Positions 16,770-26,648 of a stretch of DNA of 64,000 nucleotides are shown in pieces; within the stretch, counting starts at the first letter, position 1; each line of letters opens with the position of its first letter. The notes beneath the pieces were generated by a model that did no database searches, was not told the origin of the DNA, and saw only the letters and a list, made by a program, of their open reading frames with translations. Both the position numbers and the translations under genes were made by a program. Source of the stretch: Helicobacter sp. MIT 21-1697 (lineage in GTDB: Bacteria; Campylobacterota; Campylobacteria; Campylobacterales; Helicobacteraceae); NCBI RefSeq assembly GCF_026241255.1, contig NZ_JAPHNC010000003.1:124001-188000 (forward strand), given 5' to 3'.

Positions 16770-19046
16770 ATGAGTAGCATTTTAGGATTTCCTCGTATTG
16801 GGAAAAATAGAGAGTTAAAAAAAGCACTAGAGAGCTTTTGGAGTGGGAAGTGTAGTAGCCAAGAATTACAAAACGTAGCAAAAAACTTAAGAGCAAAGCA
16901 TTGGGAGATACAAAAAGGACTTGATTATGTGTGTGTGAATGATTTTAGCCTCTATGATAATGTATTGGATTTAGCTTATGCGCTTAATGCAAAGCCGCAG
17001 AGATTCAAGGATTTAGAGGGCTTAGAGGGGTATTTTGCAATGGCAAGAGGACACAGACAAGGTGTAGCTTGTGAGATGACAAAATGGTTTAATACAAATT
17101 ATCATTATGTAGTGCCAGAATTGAGTGATGATGACGACTACAAAGCAAATATAGAACATATTAAAGTGCAATATAATGAAGCCTTAAGCTTAGGGTATAA
17201 GCCTAAAATATCACTCATTGGGCTTTTTACCTTTTTTGGGTTAAGCAAGATTGTTAAAGGTGATGCGGGGGCGATATTTAATAAATTAAAAAGTGCATAT
17301 ATGGATTTAATAGATGAGGTTTCAGCACTTGGTAATGAAGTAGTGGTAGAATTTAGTGAGCCTATTTTTGCACTTGGACTTAAGGATAATGAGGAACTTT
17401 TTACATCTTTGCGTTGCATTTATGATAGGTCTGCGCTAGAGTGTGTCTATAATGAAATAAGCAAAAAGGGCATTAAAGCCATTGTAAGCACATTTTTTGA
17501 GCATAGCAATGAACTCAGCGAGATTTTGCTACAAACAGATATTTATGGCATTGGATTAGATTTTATTTATGGCGAAAAAAATAAGCAATCTTTAGAACTT
17601 ATTGCCAAAAGCAACAAAGTGCTCTACGCTGGGGTAATAGATGGGCGTAATATTTGGGTAGCGGATATAGAATCTAAACTTGCTCTTTTAGAGCATATAG
17701 CGACATTTATCCCTAAAGAGCGCATTGTGGTGAGCAGTTCTTGCTCACTTTTGCATTTACCTTTTAGCAAAGAGGGCGAGGATAAAATAGATTCTCAAAT
17801 CCTCTCTTGGCTTTCTTTCGCACAGGAAAAAATTAAAGAACTGAGCGTTTTGGAGAGCATCTTTAAGGGGCATTCAGATAGTGCAAATCTTGCCTTTTTG
17901 CAAGAAAATAAAACGATCAATGCTGCGCGTAAAAATTCTGATAAAACAAATAACAAGGCTGTGCGAGAGCGCGTCTTTAAGCATACACAAAAGGAACGAA
18001 GTCTGCCCTTTGCACAACGAATCAAGATTCAAAAAGAGCAGTTTAACTTCCCTATTTTGCCTACAACCACGATTGGCTCATTTCCTCAAACGCCAGAGCT
18101 TAGGGCATTGCGCCTTAATTACAAAAAGGGGCAGATAAGCAAGGCACAATATGAAGAAGGCATAAAAGATTACATTAGAGATTGTGTGAGATTCCAAGAA
18201 GAAATTGGCATTGATGTGCTTGTGCATGGAGAGCCAGAGCGAAATGATATGGTGGAGTATTTTGGAGAGCAGTTAGACGGGTTTGTGTTTAGCTCTAATG
18301 CGTGGGTGCAAAGCTATGGCAGTCGCTGCGTAAAGCCACCGATTATTTTTGGTGATGTGGCGCGTCCAAAGCCTATGACATTAGAGTGGAGTAAATTTGC
18401 TCAAAGCCTCACACAAAAGGTGATGAAAGGAATGCTCACAGGTCCTGTAACAATTTTAAATTGGAGTTTTGTGCGCGATGATTTAGAGCGTTGTGAGGTG
18501 TGCAAGCAAATAGCTTTAGCCATTGCTGATGAAATTGATGATTTGCAAAAGGGCGGGATTAAAATCATTCAAGTTGATGAAGCCGCATTTAAAGAGGGTT
18601 ACCCATTGCGGAGTGAAAACATCAAGGCTTATGAGAGTTGGGCATTAGAATGCTTTAAGATTTCTACCGCAGTGGCACTTCCTCAAACGCAGATTCACAC
18701 GCATATGTGTTATAGCGAGTTTAATGATATTATCAAAACTATTGAAGCCCTTGATGCTGATGTGATAAGTATTGAAACAGCAAGAAGCGGAAATGAGCTG
18801 TTAAAAGTCTTTAAGCAAGTGGGCTACACTAATGAAGTAGGACCGGGCGTATATGATATACATAGCCCTAGAATCCCAAGTGTGGAGGAACTTAAGGTGC
18901 AAATTAAAGCATTGCTTGAAGTCCTGCCCAAAGAGCAGCTATGGATTAACCCAGATTGTGGGCTTAAAACGCGCAAATGGGAAGAAGTCAAGCCAAGTCT
19001 GAAAAACATTGTAGAAGCTGTGAAGAGTGTGCGAGAGTCTTTATAG
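16770..19046 (+). CDS. metE: Cobalamin-independent methionine synthase MetE
   Basis: 758-residue enzyme that transfers the methyl group from 5-methyltetrahydrofolate (triglutamate) to homocysteine without B12. It has the N-terminal domain (SILGFPRIGKNRELKKALE) and the catalytic C-terminal barrel (TTTIGSFPQTPELR, VHGEPERNDMVEYFGEQLDG, GPVTILNWSF). Zinc ligands are visible: His and Cys in IHTHMCYSEF and a Cys in NPDCGLKTRKWEE. ATG 16770 is preferred over the adjacent ATG 16767 because AAGGAG is better spaced. metF follows after 36 bases, giving a methionine-synthesis unit; the repeated leader probably controls both. Confidence 0.96.
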   Translation: MSSILGFPRIGKNRELKKALESFWSGKCSSQELQNVAKNLRAKHWEIQKGLDYVCVNDFSLYDNVLDLAYALNAKPQRFKDLEGLEGYFAMARGHRQGVACEMTKWFNTNYHYVVPELSDDDDYKANIEHIKVQYNEALSLGYKPKISLIGLFTFFGLSKIVKGDAGAIFNKLKSAYMDLIDEVSALGNEVVVEFSEPIFALGLKDNEELFTSLRCIYDRSALECVYNEISKKGIKAIVSTFFEHSNELSEILLQTDIYGIGLDFIYGEKNKQSLELIAKSNKVLYAGVIDGRNIWVADIESKLALLEHIATFIPKERIVVSSSCSLLHLPFSKEGEDKIDSQILSWLSFAQEKIKELSVLESIFKGHSDSANLAFLQENKTINAARKNSDKTNNKAVRERVFKHTQKERSLPFAQRIKIQKEQFNFPILPTTTIGSFPQTPELRALRLNYKKGQISKAQYEEGIKDYIRDCVRFQEEIGIDVLVHGEPERNDMVEYFGEQLDGFVFSSNAWVQSYGSRCVKPPIIFGDVARPKPMTLEWSKFAQSLTQKVMKGMLTGPVTILNWSFVRDDLERCEVCKQIALAIADEIDDLQKGGIKIIQVDEAAFKEGYPLRSENIKAYESWALECFKISTAVALPQTQIHTHMCYSEFNDIIKTIEALDADVISIETARSGNELLKVFKQVGYTNEVGPGVYDIHSPRIPSVEELKVQIKALLEVLPKEQLWINPDCGLKTRKWEEVKPSLKNIVEAVKSVRESL

Positions 19047-19082
19047 AAATGCAAAAAGATTCTATGATAATGGGGAATGGAT

Positions 19083-19988
19083 ATGTGTAACATAGAATCT
19101 CTTATGGGCAAACTCCACTCTATACAGCCTTTTTTGAGCGTAGAGATTGCTCCGAGCATAAGTGGTAGGCTTGATGAGAATCTACTCGCGGATTTAAAGA
19201 ATCTAAGCGGCGTTGATTGTTTTGTTTGCACAGATTCGCCTTTAGCGCGTTTTAAACCCTCATCAATTTTAAGCTCTCTGAAGTTTCAAAACGCGCTCCA
19301 AAAACCTGTGATTTGCACAATTTCAATGAGGGATAGAAATTCTATCGCTTTGTGTGGTGATATTTTAAGTGTAAATGAATTAGGGTTGCGCACTTTTCTT
19401 ACGCTCACAGGCGATAGCATTAAAAATGGAGATTGCCCTGAAACAAAAGGTGTGTTTGAGGATAATTCTCTTAAACTTGCCCATATCATTGATGAGCTAA
19501 ATGCGGGCAGGGCGCTTAATGGTAAGCCTTTAAAAGAAAATGTGCAAAGAATCTATAATTTTCAAGTCATCAATGCGTATGCAAATAATCCTCAATCACT
19601 CAAAAATAAAATGCGCAAAAAACTAAGCACTTATGAGATTCACGCGCTTTTTACACAGCCGGTATATTCTCTTAGTGCGGCAGAATTTTTGCTCCAAAGT
19701 CTTGAGGAGATTCAAAGTGAATGTAATGTCAAAAGCGCGCTTGTACTTGGATTTTTCCCTGTGTTAAGCTACAAAACTGCACTTTTTTTGCGCGATAAGC
19801 TGCCGGGCGTGTATATACCCAATGAATGGGTGCAAAAGCTAGAGAGCGCCCATAATAAGGGTAAAGATGAGGAAAATAAAGTAGGGTTAGAGATTTCTTA
19901 TTCTTTGTTTATGGAGCTTAAAAGTGTGCATAATAAATTTCACTTTATGAGCGCAAATAAGCCAAGTTTGGTAAAGGAATTTGCATAA
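19083..19988 (+). CDS. metF: Methylenetetrahydrofolate reductase (MetF-type)
   Basis: About 301 residues of the MTHFR flavoprotein family, which reduces 5,10-methylene-THF to the 5-methyl-THF used by MetE. Visible features: SVEIAPSISGRLDENLLADL near the start, a TFLTLTGDS strand, NFQVINAYANN, an ALFTQPVYS strand and a closing LGFFPVLSYKTALFL...PGVYIPNEW segment. It is more divergent than its neighbours, and the assignment rests partly on the metE context. ATG 19083 fits GGGG spacing better than ATG 19077. Confidence 0.8.
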   Translation: MCNIESLMGKLHSIQPFLSVEIAPSISGRLDENLLADLKNLSGVDCFVCTDSPLARFKPSSILSSLKFQNALQKPVICTISMRDRNSIALCGDILSVNELGLRTFLTLTGDSIKNGDCPETKGVFEDNSLKLAHIIDELNAGRALNGKPLKENVQRIYNFQVINAYANNPQSLKNKMRKKLSTYEIHALFTQPVYSLSAAEFLLQSLEEIQSECNVKSALVLGFFPVLSYKTALFLRDKLPGVYIPNEWVQKLESAHNKGKDEENKVGLEISYSLFMELKSVHNKFHFMSANKPSLVKEFA

Positions 19989-20031
19989 TTTTCATTCCTC
20001 ATTGATTTATGATATTTTCAAAGATTTGCTT

Positions 20032-20037
20032 TATAAT
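20032..20037 (+). promoter_or_regulatory. Promoter -10 box of ilvD
   Basis: A perfect TATAAT within GCTTTATAATGGC, 30 bases before the ilvD start and beyond the metF stop. Confidence 0.55.
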
Positions 20038-20066
20038 GGCATTTTAGAAAAGTCTAAAGGAGATTT

Positions 20067-21953
20067 ATGCGAAGTGATATTGTAAAAAAGGGCTACACAA
20101 AAGCTCCTCATAGAAGTTTGTTGCGTGCCACAGGGCTCAAAGATGAAGATTTCAATAAACCTTTTATCGGCATTGCAAATAGTTATATTGACATTATTCC
20201 GGGGCATTTTTTTCTCAATCGCTATGCGCAGATTATCAAAGAGGAGATTCGCGCTGCGGGTGGCGTGCCTTTTGAGTTTAACACAATCGGCGTAGATGAT
20301 GGTATCGCAATGGGGCATAGCGGTATGCTTTATTCTCTGCCAAGTCGGGAGCTGATTGCCGATAGCATTGAAACAATGATGAACGCGCATAGTTTGGACG
20401 CGATGATTTGTATCCCAAATTGCGATAAAATCGTGCCCGGAATGCTTATGGGTGCGTTGCGTGTGAATGTGCCAACTATTTTTGTGAGCGGTGGTCCTAT
20501 GAAAGCCGGGAAGCTAGAAGATGGCACGATTTTGGATTTAAACTCTGCTTTTGAGGCGGTGGGAGCTTACGCAGAGGGAAAGATTGATGAGCAGAGGCTA
20601 CACGAGATAGAATGCAACGCTTGTCCGGGCGGTGGGAGTTGTAGTGGAATGTTTACTGCAAACTCTATGAACACGCTTTGCGAGGCTATGGGGGTTGCAT
20701 TGCCGGGTAATGGCACGATTTTAGCCCTCACAAAAGAGCGCGAAGAACTCTTGCGCACAGCAGCGCGTAGAATCGTAGAGATTGCGCTAGATGAGCGCAA
20801 AAGTGAGCAGTTTAGATTCCGCAATATTTTGAACAAAAAAGCAGTGCATAATGCCTTTGTCGTGGATATGGCAATGGGAGGCAGCACGAATACGATTTTG
20901 CATATGTTAGCTATTGCCAAAGAAGCGGAGGTAGATTTTAATTTGGATTCTATCAATGCGATTGCCTCTCAAGTGGCACATATTGCTAAAATCGCCCCAG
21001 CGTTAAGCACCATTCATATGGAGGATATTAATCGCGCAGGGGGCGTAAGCGCAGTAATGAATGAAGTTGCTAAAAGGCATTCAGTATTGAGTGATAAATG
21101 CGGGAATCCACGCTCTGATTTTCAGTCATTTGCCTCTAGCAAACTTCCTCAATCATCGCTTGATAACCCACATTTCTCATCTCAATCCTTAGAATGCCAA
21201 AATGCAGATTCTAGCCCTGCGCATACTAAAATTTCAGAATCACATAACACAAACGCAACAAAGCCAACGCAAGATTCTATTTTACACCTTGACGCACTCA
21301 CGATTACAGGCGAGACTTTAGGAGAGCGCATTAAAAATGCAGAGATTACAGATTGCGAAGTTATCCGACATAATGACAACGCCTACTCGCAAGTGGGTGG
21401 GCTTAAGATTCTCTATGGCAATCTAGCCCAAGAGGGCGCAGTGCTTAAAGTCGCCGCAGTGGCGGAATCTATGAAAGAGTTTGAGGGCAGTGCAGTGTGC
21501 TTTAACTCTCAAGATGAGGCAATTAAAGGCATTGCAGGAGGCAAGGTAAAGGCGGGAAATGTCGTAGTAATCCGCTATGAGGGACCAAAGGGAGGACCCG
21601 GAATGCAAGAAATGCTCACCCCAACAAGTCTTATTATGGGAATGGGATTAGGCGAATCTGTCGCACTCATCACTGATGGACGCTTTAGTGGGGCGACAAG
21701 GGGAGGCTGTATCGGGCATATTAGCCCAGAGGCTGCAGAGGGAGGGCTGATTGCGCTTATTGAAGATGGGGATAAAATCGCCATTTCGGTTTCAAAAGGC
21801 ACACTAGAATTGCTTGTGGATTCCAAAACCTTAGAATCTCGCCGCGCCAAATGGACACCGATAAAAAAAGAAATACAAAGCAAATGGCTCAAGCGATATT
21901 CCTTGCTTGTGAGCAATGCGGCAAATGGCGCAGTATTAAAAACGGAGCTGTGA
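20067..21953 (+). CDS. ilvD: Dihydroxy-acid dehydratase with a long internal insertion
   Basis: 628-residue Fe-S dehydratase of branched-chain amino-acid synthesis. Cluster and active-site cysteines are seen in [12 protein letters not shown] and [19 protein letters not shown], and the C-terminal part has [31 protein letters not shown]. Between MNEVAKR and [15 protein letters not shown] lies an extra Ser/Asn/Gln-rich stretch of about 65-70 residues (DNA roughly 21078-21278) that I do not expect in this family; without it the length would match the roughly 558-residue form. The frame is intact across it. AAAGGAG precedes the ATG. The stop abuts the next start codon. Confidence 0.94.
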   Translation: MRSDIVKKGYTKAPHRSLLRATGLKDEDFNKPFIGIANSYIDIIPGHFFLNRYAQIIKEEIRAAGGVPFEFNTIGVDDGIAMGHSGMLYSLPSRELIADSIETMMNAHSLDAMICIPNCDKIVPGMLMGALRVNVPTIFVSGGPMKAGKLEDGTILDLNSAFEAVGAYAEGKIDEQRLHEIECNACPGGGSCSGMFTANSMNTLCEAMGVALPGNGTILALTKEREELLRTAARRIVEIALDERKSEQFRFRNILNKKAVHNAFVVDMAMGGSTNTILHMLAIAKEAEVDFNLDSINAIASQVAHIAKIAPALSTIHMEDINRAGGVSAVMNEVAKRHSVLSDKCGNPRSDFQSFASSKLPQSSLDNPHFSSQSLECQNADSSPAHTKISESHNTNATKPTQDSILHLDALTITGETLGERIKNAEITDCEVIRHNDNAYSQVGGLKILYGNLAQEGAVLKVAAVAESMKEFEGSAVCFNSQDEAIKGIAGGKVKAGNVVVIRYEGPKGGPGMQEMLTPTSLIMGMGLGESVALITDGRFSGATRGGCIGHISPEAAEGGLIALIEDGDKIAISVSKGTLELLVDSKTLESRRAKWTPIKKEIQSKWLKRYSLLVSNAANGAVLKTEL

Positions 21954-22890
21954 ATGAAAGAAGCGGATTTTGAGGTGCTTATTTGCCTTAAAAGCCTTGA
22001 TAGCAAACTTTTTCCAACAATGATACGCTATGTAGAAACCAATATCAAGCCAAAAGGCATAACGCTTATCACTCATAGAGAGAGTATCGCGCAGTATAAG
22101 CAAAGCTATCCTCATATTTGTTTTATTGATGAGGATTGTGTTTATCCCAAGCTGACATTTGGTGCTGTGCAAGAGAAGCTCTCATCACTTGGCTGTGCGC
22201 TCAATCGTGCAGGTTGGTATTTACAACAATTCTTAAAAATGGCTTATTCTGCGCATCAGCACTCTGCTGCTTCAAGCAGCGGGGGGGGGGGGGCATTATC
22301 TCATTTGGGACGCGGATTGTATCCCTTTAAGAGATTTAAGCTTTTTTAACACTAAGGCTCAAGTCTTCATTGAAAAAACCAAAAAGTTCCACAAGCCCTA
22401 TTTTGATACATTGGATAGTCTTAAAATCCCTATGAGCAAAAGCGTGTATCTACACAAAGCCGCGCCTTTTAGCTTTATCACTGAAAATATGATGATAGAA
22501 TCCTCTGTGATGAATGAGCTTATTTCTCTCATAGAACAGAGGCATCATAAGGCATTTTGGGAGGCGATTTTAGAGCATATTAATCCCCTAGATTTGCCAC
22601 ACTCTGGCTTTAGTGAATATGAAAGCTATGGAAATTTTGTATATGCGAAATACCCCCATTCATTTGAAATCATCACGCGCAAAAGAGATAGATTTGCTAA
22701 AAGGCTTGTTGGTGAAGCGCCAAGTGAGGCATTACTCAAGTGGTATGCGAGAGATTATGAAGTTATAAGCATAGAATCGTGGGATAAAACAAGCTTTTTG
22801 TATCCATTCATTCAAAGATATACAATCTTTAGAATCTTCCCGCCACGATTCTATAAAGTCCTTTTAGCCCTCTTTGAGAGAATCCGATAG
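21954..22890 (+). pseudogene. DUF6492/glycosyltransferase-like gene, phase-OFF at a G13 tract
   Basis: Residues 1-109 (DFEVLICLKSLDSKLFPTMI...LNRAGWYLQQFLKMAYSA) read from ATG 21954 to a G13 tract; the current frame then ends at TAA about 20 codons later. The following frame continues with GHYLIWDADCIPLRDLSFF and runs to 22890. Dropping one G (G12) or adding two (G15) joins them into a 311-residue protein. The YLIWDAD segment resembles the metal-binding DxD region of glycosyltransferases, and the overall pattern fits the DUF6492 family. It is not a decayed gene but a contingency locus. It follows ilvD with no gap, so it may ride on that transcript. Confidence 0.82.
22281..22293 (+). repeat. 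G13 phase-variation tract
   Basis: Thirteen consecutive G after codon 109 of the DUF6492-like gene. A length divisible by three puts both halves in one frame; at 13 the gene is OFF. Confidence 0.85.
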
Positions 22891-22956
22891 GGTGCGGAGT
22901 TCGTTAATGAGCGGGCTAATGACATAATTCCGGTGGTAACCTAAATCATTTAGTTC

Positions 22957-23298
22957 TCATTCCAATGCTCCCCAACTCTCAAAGTATCGTGCTTTTTCTA
23001 TCATTTTTTCAGGCAGTTTAATCCCCGCTTCTGTGAGCAAATCTAAACACTCTTTGTATAACATCTCCCATTCTCTTTCTTTCTTGTATTTCTCATACTC
23101 CTTGATTATTTCTTGTTCCTCCAAATATTCCTTATACTCCGCCACTAATTTATCAATCTCCTCTTGCTCCACTATTAGCTCTGTGGGATTTTCTTCTTGT
23201 TGTGTGAGTTCTTTTTCATATTTTTTCTCATACACCGCTTTAAATGTGAAATCCTCTGGCAACATATCAAGGATTTTTTGAAGTTCTTTGTTATTCAT
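22957..23298 (-). CDS. Small acidic coiled-coil protein, last gene of the accessory cluster
   Basis: 113 residues, very rich in Glu and Lys (LVAEYKEYLEEQEIIKEYEKYKKEREWEML), with a predicted helical or coiled-coil middle and a hydrophobic end (ESWGALE). No family recognised. AAAGGA precedes the ATG by 6 bases, so it is likely expressed. It lies 67 bases downstream of the nuclease gene on the same strand, so it could be an accessory, adaptor or antidote for the system. The 66 bases between it and the DUF6492-like gene hold nothing I recognise. Confidence 0.65.
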   Translation of the reverse strand: MNNKELQKILDMLPEDFTFKAVYEKKYEKELTQQEENPTELIVEQEEIDKLVAEYKEYLEEQEIIKEYEKYKKEREWEMLYKECLDLLTEAGIKLPEKMIEKARYFESWGALE

Positions 23299-23365
23299 TG
23301 TATTCCTTTAGAATGCTAAGCAACCCAATCTACATAGATTTTGGGCAACTTAGCAAGATGAGATT

Positions 23366-24640
23366 CTATGCACTAAATTTTGCGAGTTTAGAATCTGCGC
23401 CTTTGTCTAAATCCGCTTTGATTTTAGCATTGATTTTATCTACAAACTCTCTATTTTCCTCAAAGAAGTCTAAAAACTCTTGTGGATTGAAAAATATATC
23501 ATCAGTATAGTGATAGGATTTAAGCCCAACGCAGAGATTATTATTGCTTGTCGTATTGGGATCGAAATCATTCTCTTTTAATCCTGTAATTTCTTGTAGC
23601 ACAGGTAAAAGTTCTGTTGTTTTATTTGTGTCGTGTTTAAAAAGATAGATACAAAACTCCCTAATACGCTTTTTTCCTTTTGTATTTATCTCAGCAGCAA
23701 AGGTAAAACTTAGCTCACACTTATCCAACTCACTTACCCACGCACAAAAATAATCAGCACCATATTTAGTAGTATATTTCTCCCTATATTTTTCCTTTAT
23801 TGCCCTGTCAATAAGCCCAAAAGTCGCCTCCATTACAGAATCTTGATTTTTACATAGCTCTAGTGCTGTCGTGTGAAGATTCTCATTATCCATAAAAAAT
23901 GCTGCCATACTCATCGTATTCTCCTTTTTTCTTACTACGCGTTCAACTACATCTTTGTAGCACTCTATTGCCATTTTGAGATTTGCGATATTACTAATCT
24001 CACGCATACACTTATCAAGCCATTGCAAAATATGCGTTTCATAGCTGATTTGCCTATATGCCACTTTCCCTTTGCTAGATTCCAAAAAATCACCTTGAAT
24101 CTCCCATTTTATGCCATTGTGCGAAAGGGAGCAGACATTGGGTTGCCAATTATGCGGGGTAAGATACACAACAGCGATATTGTCATAAATTTTGCTTTGT
24201 AAATCCACACTTTCAGAATCCGCCTCATCATCACACAATTTTTGAGCGATTGTATCAATATACCTCGCAATCTGCCCCTCTTGGTCACCACTCCCAATTT
24301 TATTTTCAATGATGATATGCTTTTGCCCATTGGTGATATGAATATCAATATTTTTTCTCTCCTTGCTCACATTGGCATTTTTTATGTCGCTAAAAAAACT
24401 TTTAAGCGAGAGAGATTCTAAAAAAAGTTCCAAAAACAGCTCATCTTGGCAATGCTCACCTCTAGGATGAAGTAAAGCATAAAGAAACCCGCTGTGCATA
24501 TTTACCTCATCATTTTGCTTTTGCACACAAAGCAAAGGGTTGAAGTCATTTTCACCGCGCTTTTTGCGCTCATTGACACGCTTTTGCCAAAGTGCGAAGT
24601 TTTCACACAATTCGCGCAATTTTGTCTCATCAGTTTGCAT
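23366..24640 (-). CDS. PD-(D/E)XK nuclease superfamily protein (PDDEXK_4-like)
   Basis: 424-residue predicted nuclease. The catalytic core is visible at residues 97-127: NIDIHI (Asp99), IIIENKI (Glu112, Lys114), then GDQEGQIARYID with the conserved Gln and Tyr. Upstream, EVNMHSGFLYALLHPRGEH (about 45-63) is the N-terminal signature of this family (Pfam PDDEXK_4). The C-terminal half has no recognised domain. AAGGAGA precedes the ATG. It stands third in a leftward set after an AAA+ ATPase and an unknown protein, a setting typical of defence or restriction functions. DNA rather than RNA as target is an inference. Confidence 0.85.
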   Translation of the reverse strand: MQTDETKLRELCENFALWQKRVNERKKRGENDFNPLLCVQKQNDEVNMHSGFLYALLHPRGEHCQDELFLELFLESLSLKSFFSDIKNANVSKERKNIDIHITNGQKHIIIENKIGSGDQEGQIARYIDTIAQKLCDDEADSESVDLQSKIYDNIAVVYLTPHNWQPNVCSLSHNGIKWEIQGDFLESSKGKVAYRQISYETHILQWLDKCMREISNIANLKMAIECYKDVVERVVRKKENTMSMAAFFMDNENLHTTALELCKNQDSVMEATFGLIDRAIKEKYREKYTTKYGADYFCAWVSELDKCELSFTFAAEINTKGKKRIREFCIYLFKHDTNKTTELLPVLQEITGLKENDFDPNTTSNNNLCVGLKSYHYTDDIFFNPQEFLDFFEENREFVDKINAKIKADLDKGADSKLAKFSA

Positions 24641-24716
24641 TCTGTCTCCTTATTTTATTTTGCTGCGTCTTATATATCCACTAAGAATAACGCGCAGTTG
24701 CAATGATAGTTTAATC

Positions 24717-24730
24717 AAAAAAAAAAAAAA
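24717..24730. repeat. A14/T14 homopolymer in the leader of the nuclease gene
   Basis: Fourteen A on the + strand (T14 in the transcribed direction) between the stop of the 612-residue gene (24738) and the nuclease start (24640). No GC-rich hairpin precedes it, so it is not a standard terminator. Its length is probably unstable. Confidence 0.6.
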
Positions 24731-24737
24731 CGCAAGT

Positions 24738-26576
24738 TTAACATTCCCTATAAATATAAATATATTTTGTTCCCTTGCCTGTATTTGGCGTTACTTTTGT
24801 GAGCTGTCCTTGCGTGTCAAAGTGAAATCGCTGCTCTTTATAGTATAGGATATAGCCCCAAATATCATCACGCAATGCTAATGCGCCTTGATTGCGCTCA
24901 TAATGCCCCCTCACAAGTGCACCCACTCTGTCTAGAATCTCGTGCAGTGTGAGTTCCTTTTCTCCCAAGTCTGCGTGGAGAGGAAGAAAAGATTCCATTC
25001 CTATTCTTTTAAGCTGTTTATAATCGCTATCTTCATTTATATCTTTGCAAATGACTTCAATATGATGTTTGCTCACTTCTTTCCATATATTGAGTGCTGT
25101 TTCCTCCTCTGTTATGTGGCGCAAAATCTCCGCAAAAATAAAGGGCGAATAGCTCTCACTCACAAGCTTTTGAATCCGCAAGAAAACCTCCTTTGCTGTA
25201 TAAACTTTGTCATACACATAGCTTTGCAGAAAGTTTTTCAAGCTACTTGATTTGACAAAGCATTGCAGGGCAGCTTGTGCTTTTTGCACATTTGCATAGC
25301 CTAGAATCTTCGCCCTTTGATTTTGGGACTGCAAACTAGAATCTTCAAGCTGCTTGGCAATAGACGCTTTAAGAGTGGAGAAAAACTCATCGCAAGAGGG
25401 GATTTGCACTTGGGGCTTTGGCACATCTACATAAATCTTGCCCACACTCTCTACACTATGCCACAAAAAAGTATCTCGCAGATAACCTCGCATAGAATCT
25501 CTAAATCCAATATGGATGTTTGTGATACTGCCCTCTCTGCTAAATAGAGTAGAATATGCTTCCTCTGCATAGAGTTGCACAACATCAGTTTCTAGATTCC
25601 ACACGCTAGGCGGGATAGGAATGTCCCACTTGATTCTTGCAAAGGCGCGTGAAGTGCTAAGACAAGCTCGAACAACCATAGCTCCGCTATAACCGGTATG
25701 CCAACCTCCATATGTAGGTATATATCTATAACGCACGAGATTCTGTGCGGGTGTGAGCTTAAAATCTCGCTCCAAAAAATAAGCGCGTAGCCTAAAAGAT
25801 TCTTTTGCGCAATCTCCACACGCTAAATCCACGCTTTTGGCATTTTCATAGATTGTGATAAGCCGCTCTGCAAAGCTTTTAAGCGTTATTTTACCCTCTC
25901 TAATGCCCTGCCATTGCATACTACAATCAATCCTACGAGGTTCAATAAATGAATCTTTCCTTGCAATCTCTTGAATCCACACTCCCTCGCTGCTAAACAT
26001 ACCAAATGATTCTATACCTGCTTTGTGCGCAATTGCATAGAGCTTGGAGTGAAAATCTTTTTGAGCTTGATTCATATCAGCACAGGAATTAAAATCAGCC
26101 GCTATGAGATAATACAGCTTACCATTTTCTAGCTCATCAAAATCTATCCTCGCATATTTACCAAACTTTTTGAGTATGGATTCTATATTGAGATTTTCTC
26201 TATTTGACTTTGTGCTTTCTGCCTGTAAGCCGATGTATTCACAAGTAGCACTATCGCTATTAAAGGCAAAGCAGAGATTATAAAGCTCTAAGCCTAGCAG
26301 TTTGTGTCGCTGCATATTTTTGTATCCTAAAAGGAGCGTAAAAAGCTCCTCATCACTTAGTATCTCTTGCTCTTTAAGTTCGCGCGGCAACTCTTTATAA
26401 GATTCGCCTGATAAGAAAGTATTGATAAGCGATTCTTTTTGCTCCGCACTCACTTCATTTGATTTGATATGTGCGGATATGAGATAGAAATACACTTTCT
26501 TTGAGTTTGCTCCAAAATGTGTGAAAAATTGCACGAGCTTGTCTTTATTAATCCTTGTTTGTAATACGTGGTTCAT
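24738..26576 (-). CDS. 612-residue protein of unknown function in the accessory cluster
   Basis: Large soluble-looking protein without signal peptide or membrane helices. I recognise no domain. Visible points: a helical N-terminal part (residues 1-110), a middle section with a CGDC motif and an aromatic Gly-rich segment (RYRYIPTYGGWHTGYSGAM), and a C-terminal end with WGYILYYKEQRFHFDTQGQL. ATG 26576 is chosen because AGGAG lies 5 bases upstream; the in-frame GTG at 26582 overlaps that site. It sits 72 bases after the AAA+ gene and before the nuclease, so it is likely the specific partner (sensor, substrate adaptor or effector) of the cluster. Confidence 0.7.
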   Translation of the reverse strand: MNHVLQTRINKDKLVQFFTHFGANSKKVYFYLISAHIKSNEVSAEQKESLINTFLSGESYKELPRELKEQEILSDEELFTLLLGYKNMQRHKLLGLELYNLCFAFNSDSATCEYIGLQAESTKSNRENLNIESILKKFGKYARIDFDELENGKLYYLIAADFNSCADMNQAQKDFHSKLYAIAHKAGIESFGMFSSEGVWIQEIARKDSFIEPRRIDCSMQWQGIREGKITLKSFAERLITIYENAKSVDLACGDCAKESFRLRAYFLERDFKLTPAQNLVRYRYIPTYGGWHTGYSGAMVVRACLSTSRAFARIKWDIPIPPSVWNLETDVVQLYAEEAYSTLFSREGSITNIHIGFRDSMRGYLRDTFLWHSVESVGKIYVDVPKPQVQIPSCDEFFSTLKASIAKQLEDSSLQSQNQRAKILGYANVQKAQAALQCFVKSSSLKNFLQSYVYDKVYTAKEVFLRIQKLVSESYSPFIFAEILRHITEEETALNIWKEVSKHHIEVICKDINEDSDYKQLKRIGMESFLPLHADLGEKELTLHEILDRVGALVRGHYERNQGALALRDDIWGYILYYKEQRFHFDTQGQLTKVTPNTGKGTKYIYIYREC

Positions 26577-26648
26577 TTTCACTCCTGTGTTTTTAAGCTA
26601 TACTCCAAGTAAAGTTATAACAAAGTGTTTTGACAACATTGTGGGATT

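Noticed and set aside
24717-24738. T14 as an intrinsic terminator after the 612-residue gene
   Set aside because: No stable stem precedes the T run in the transcribed direction.
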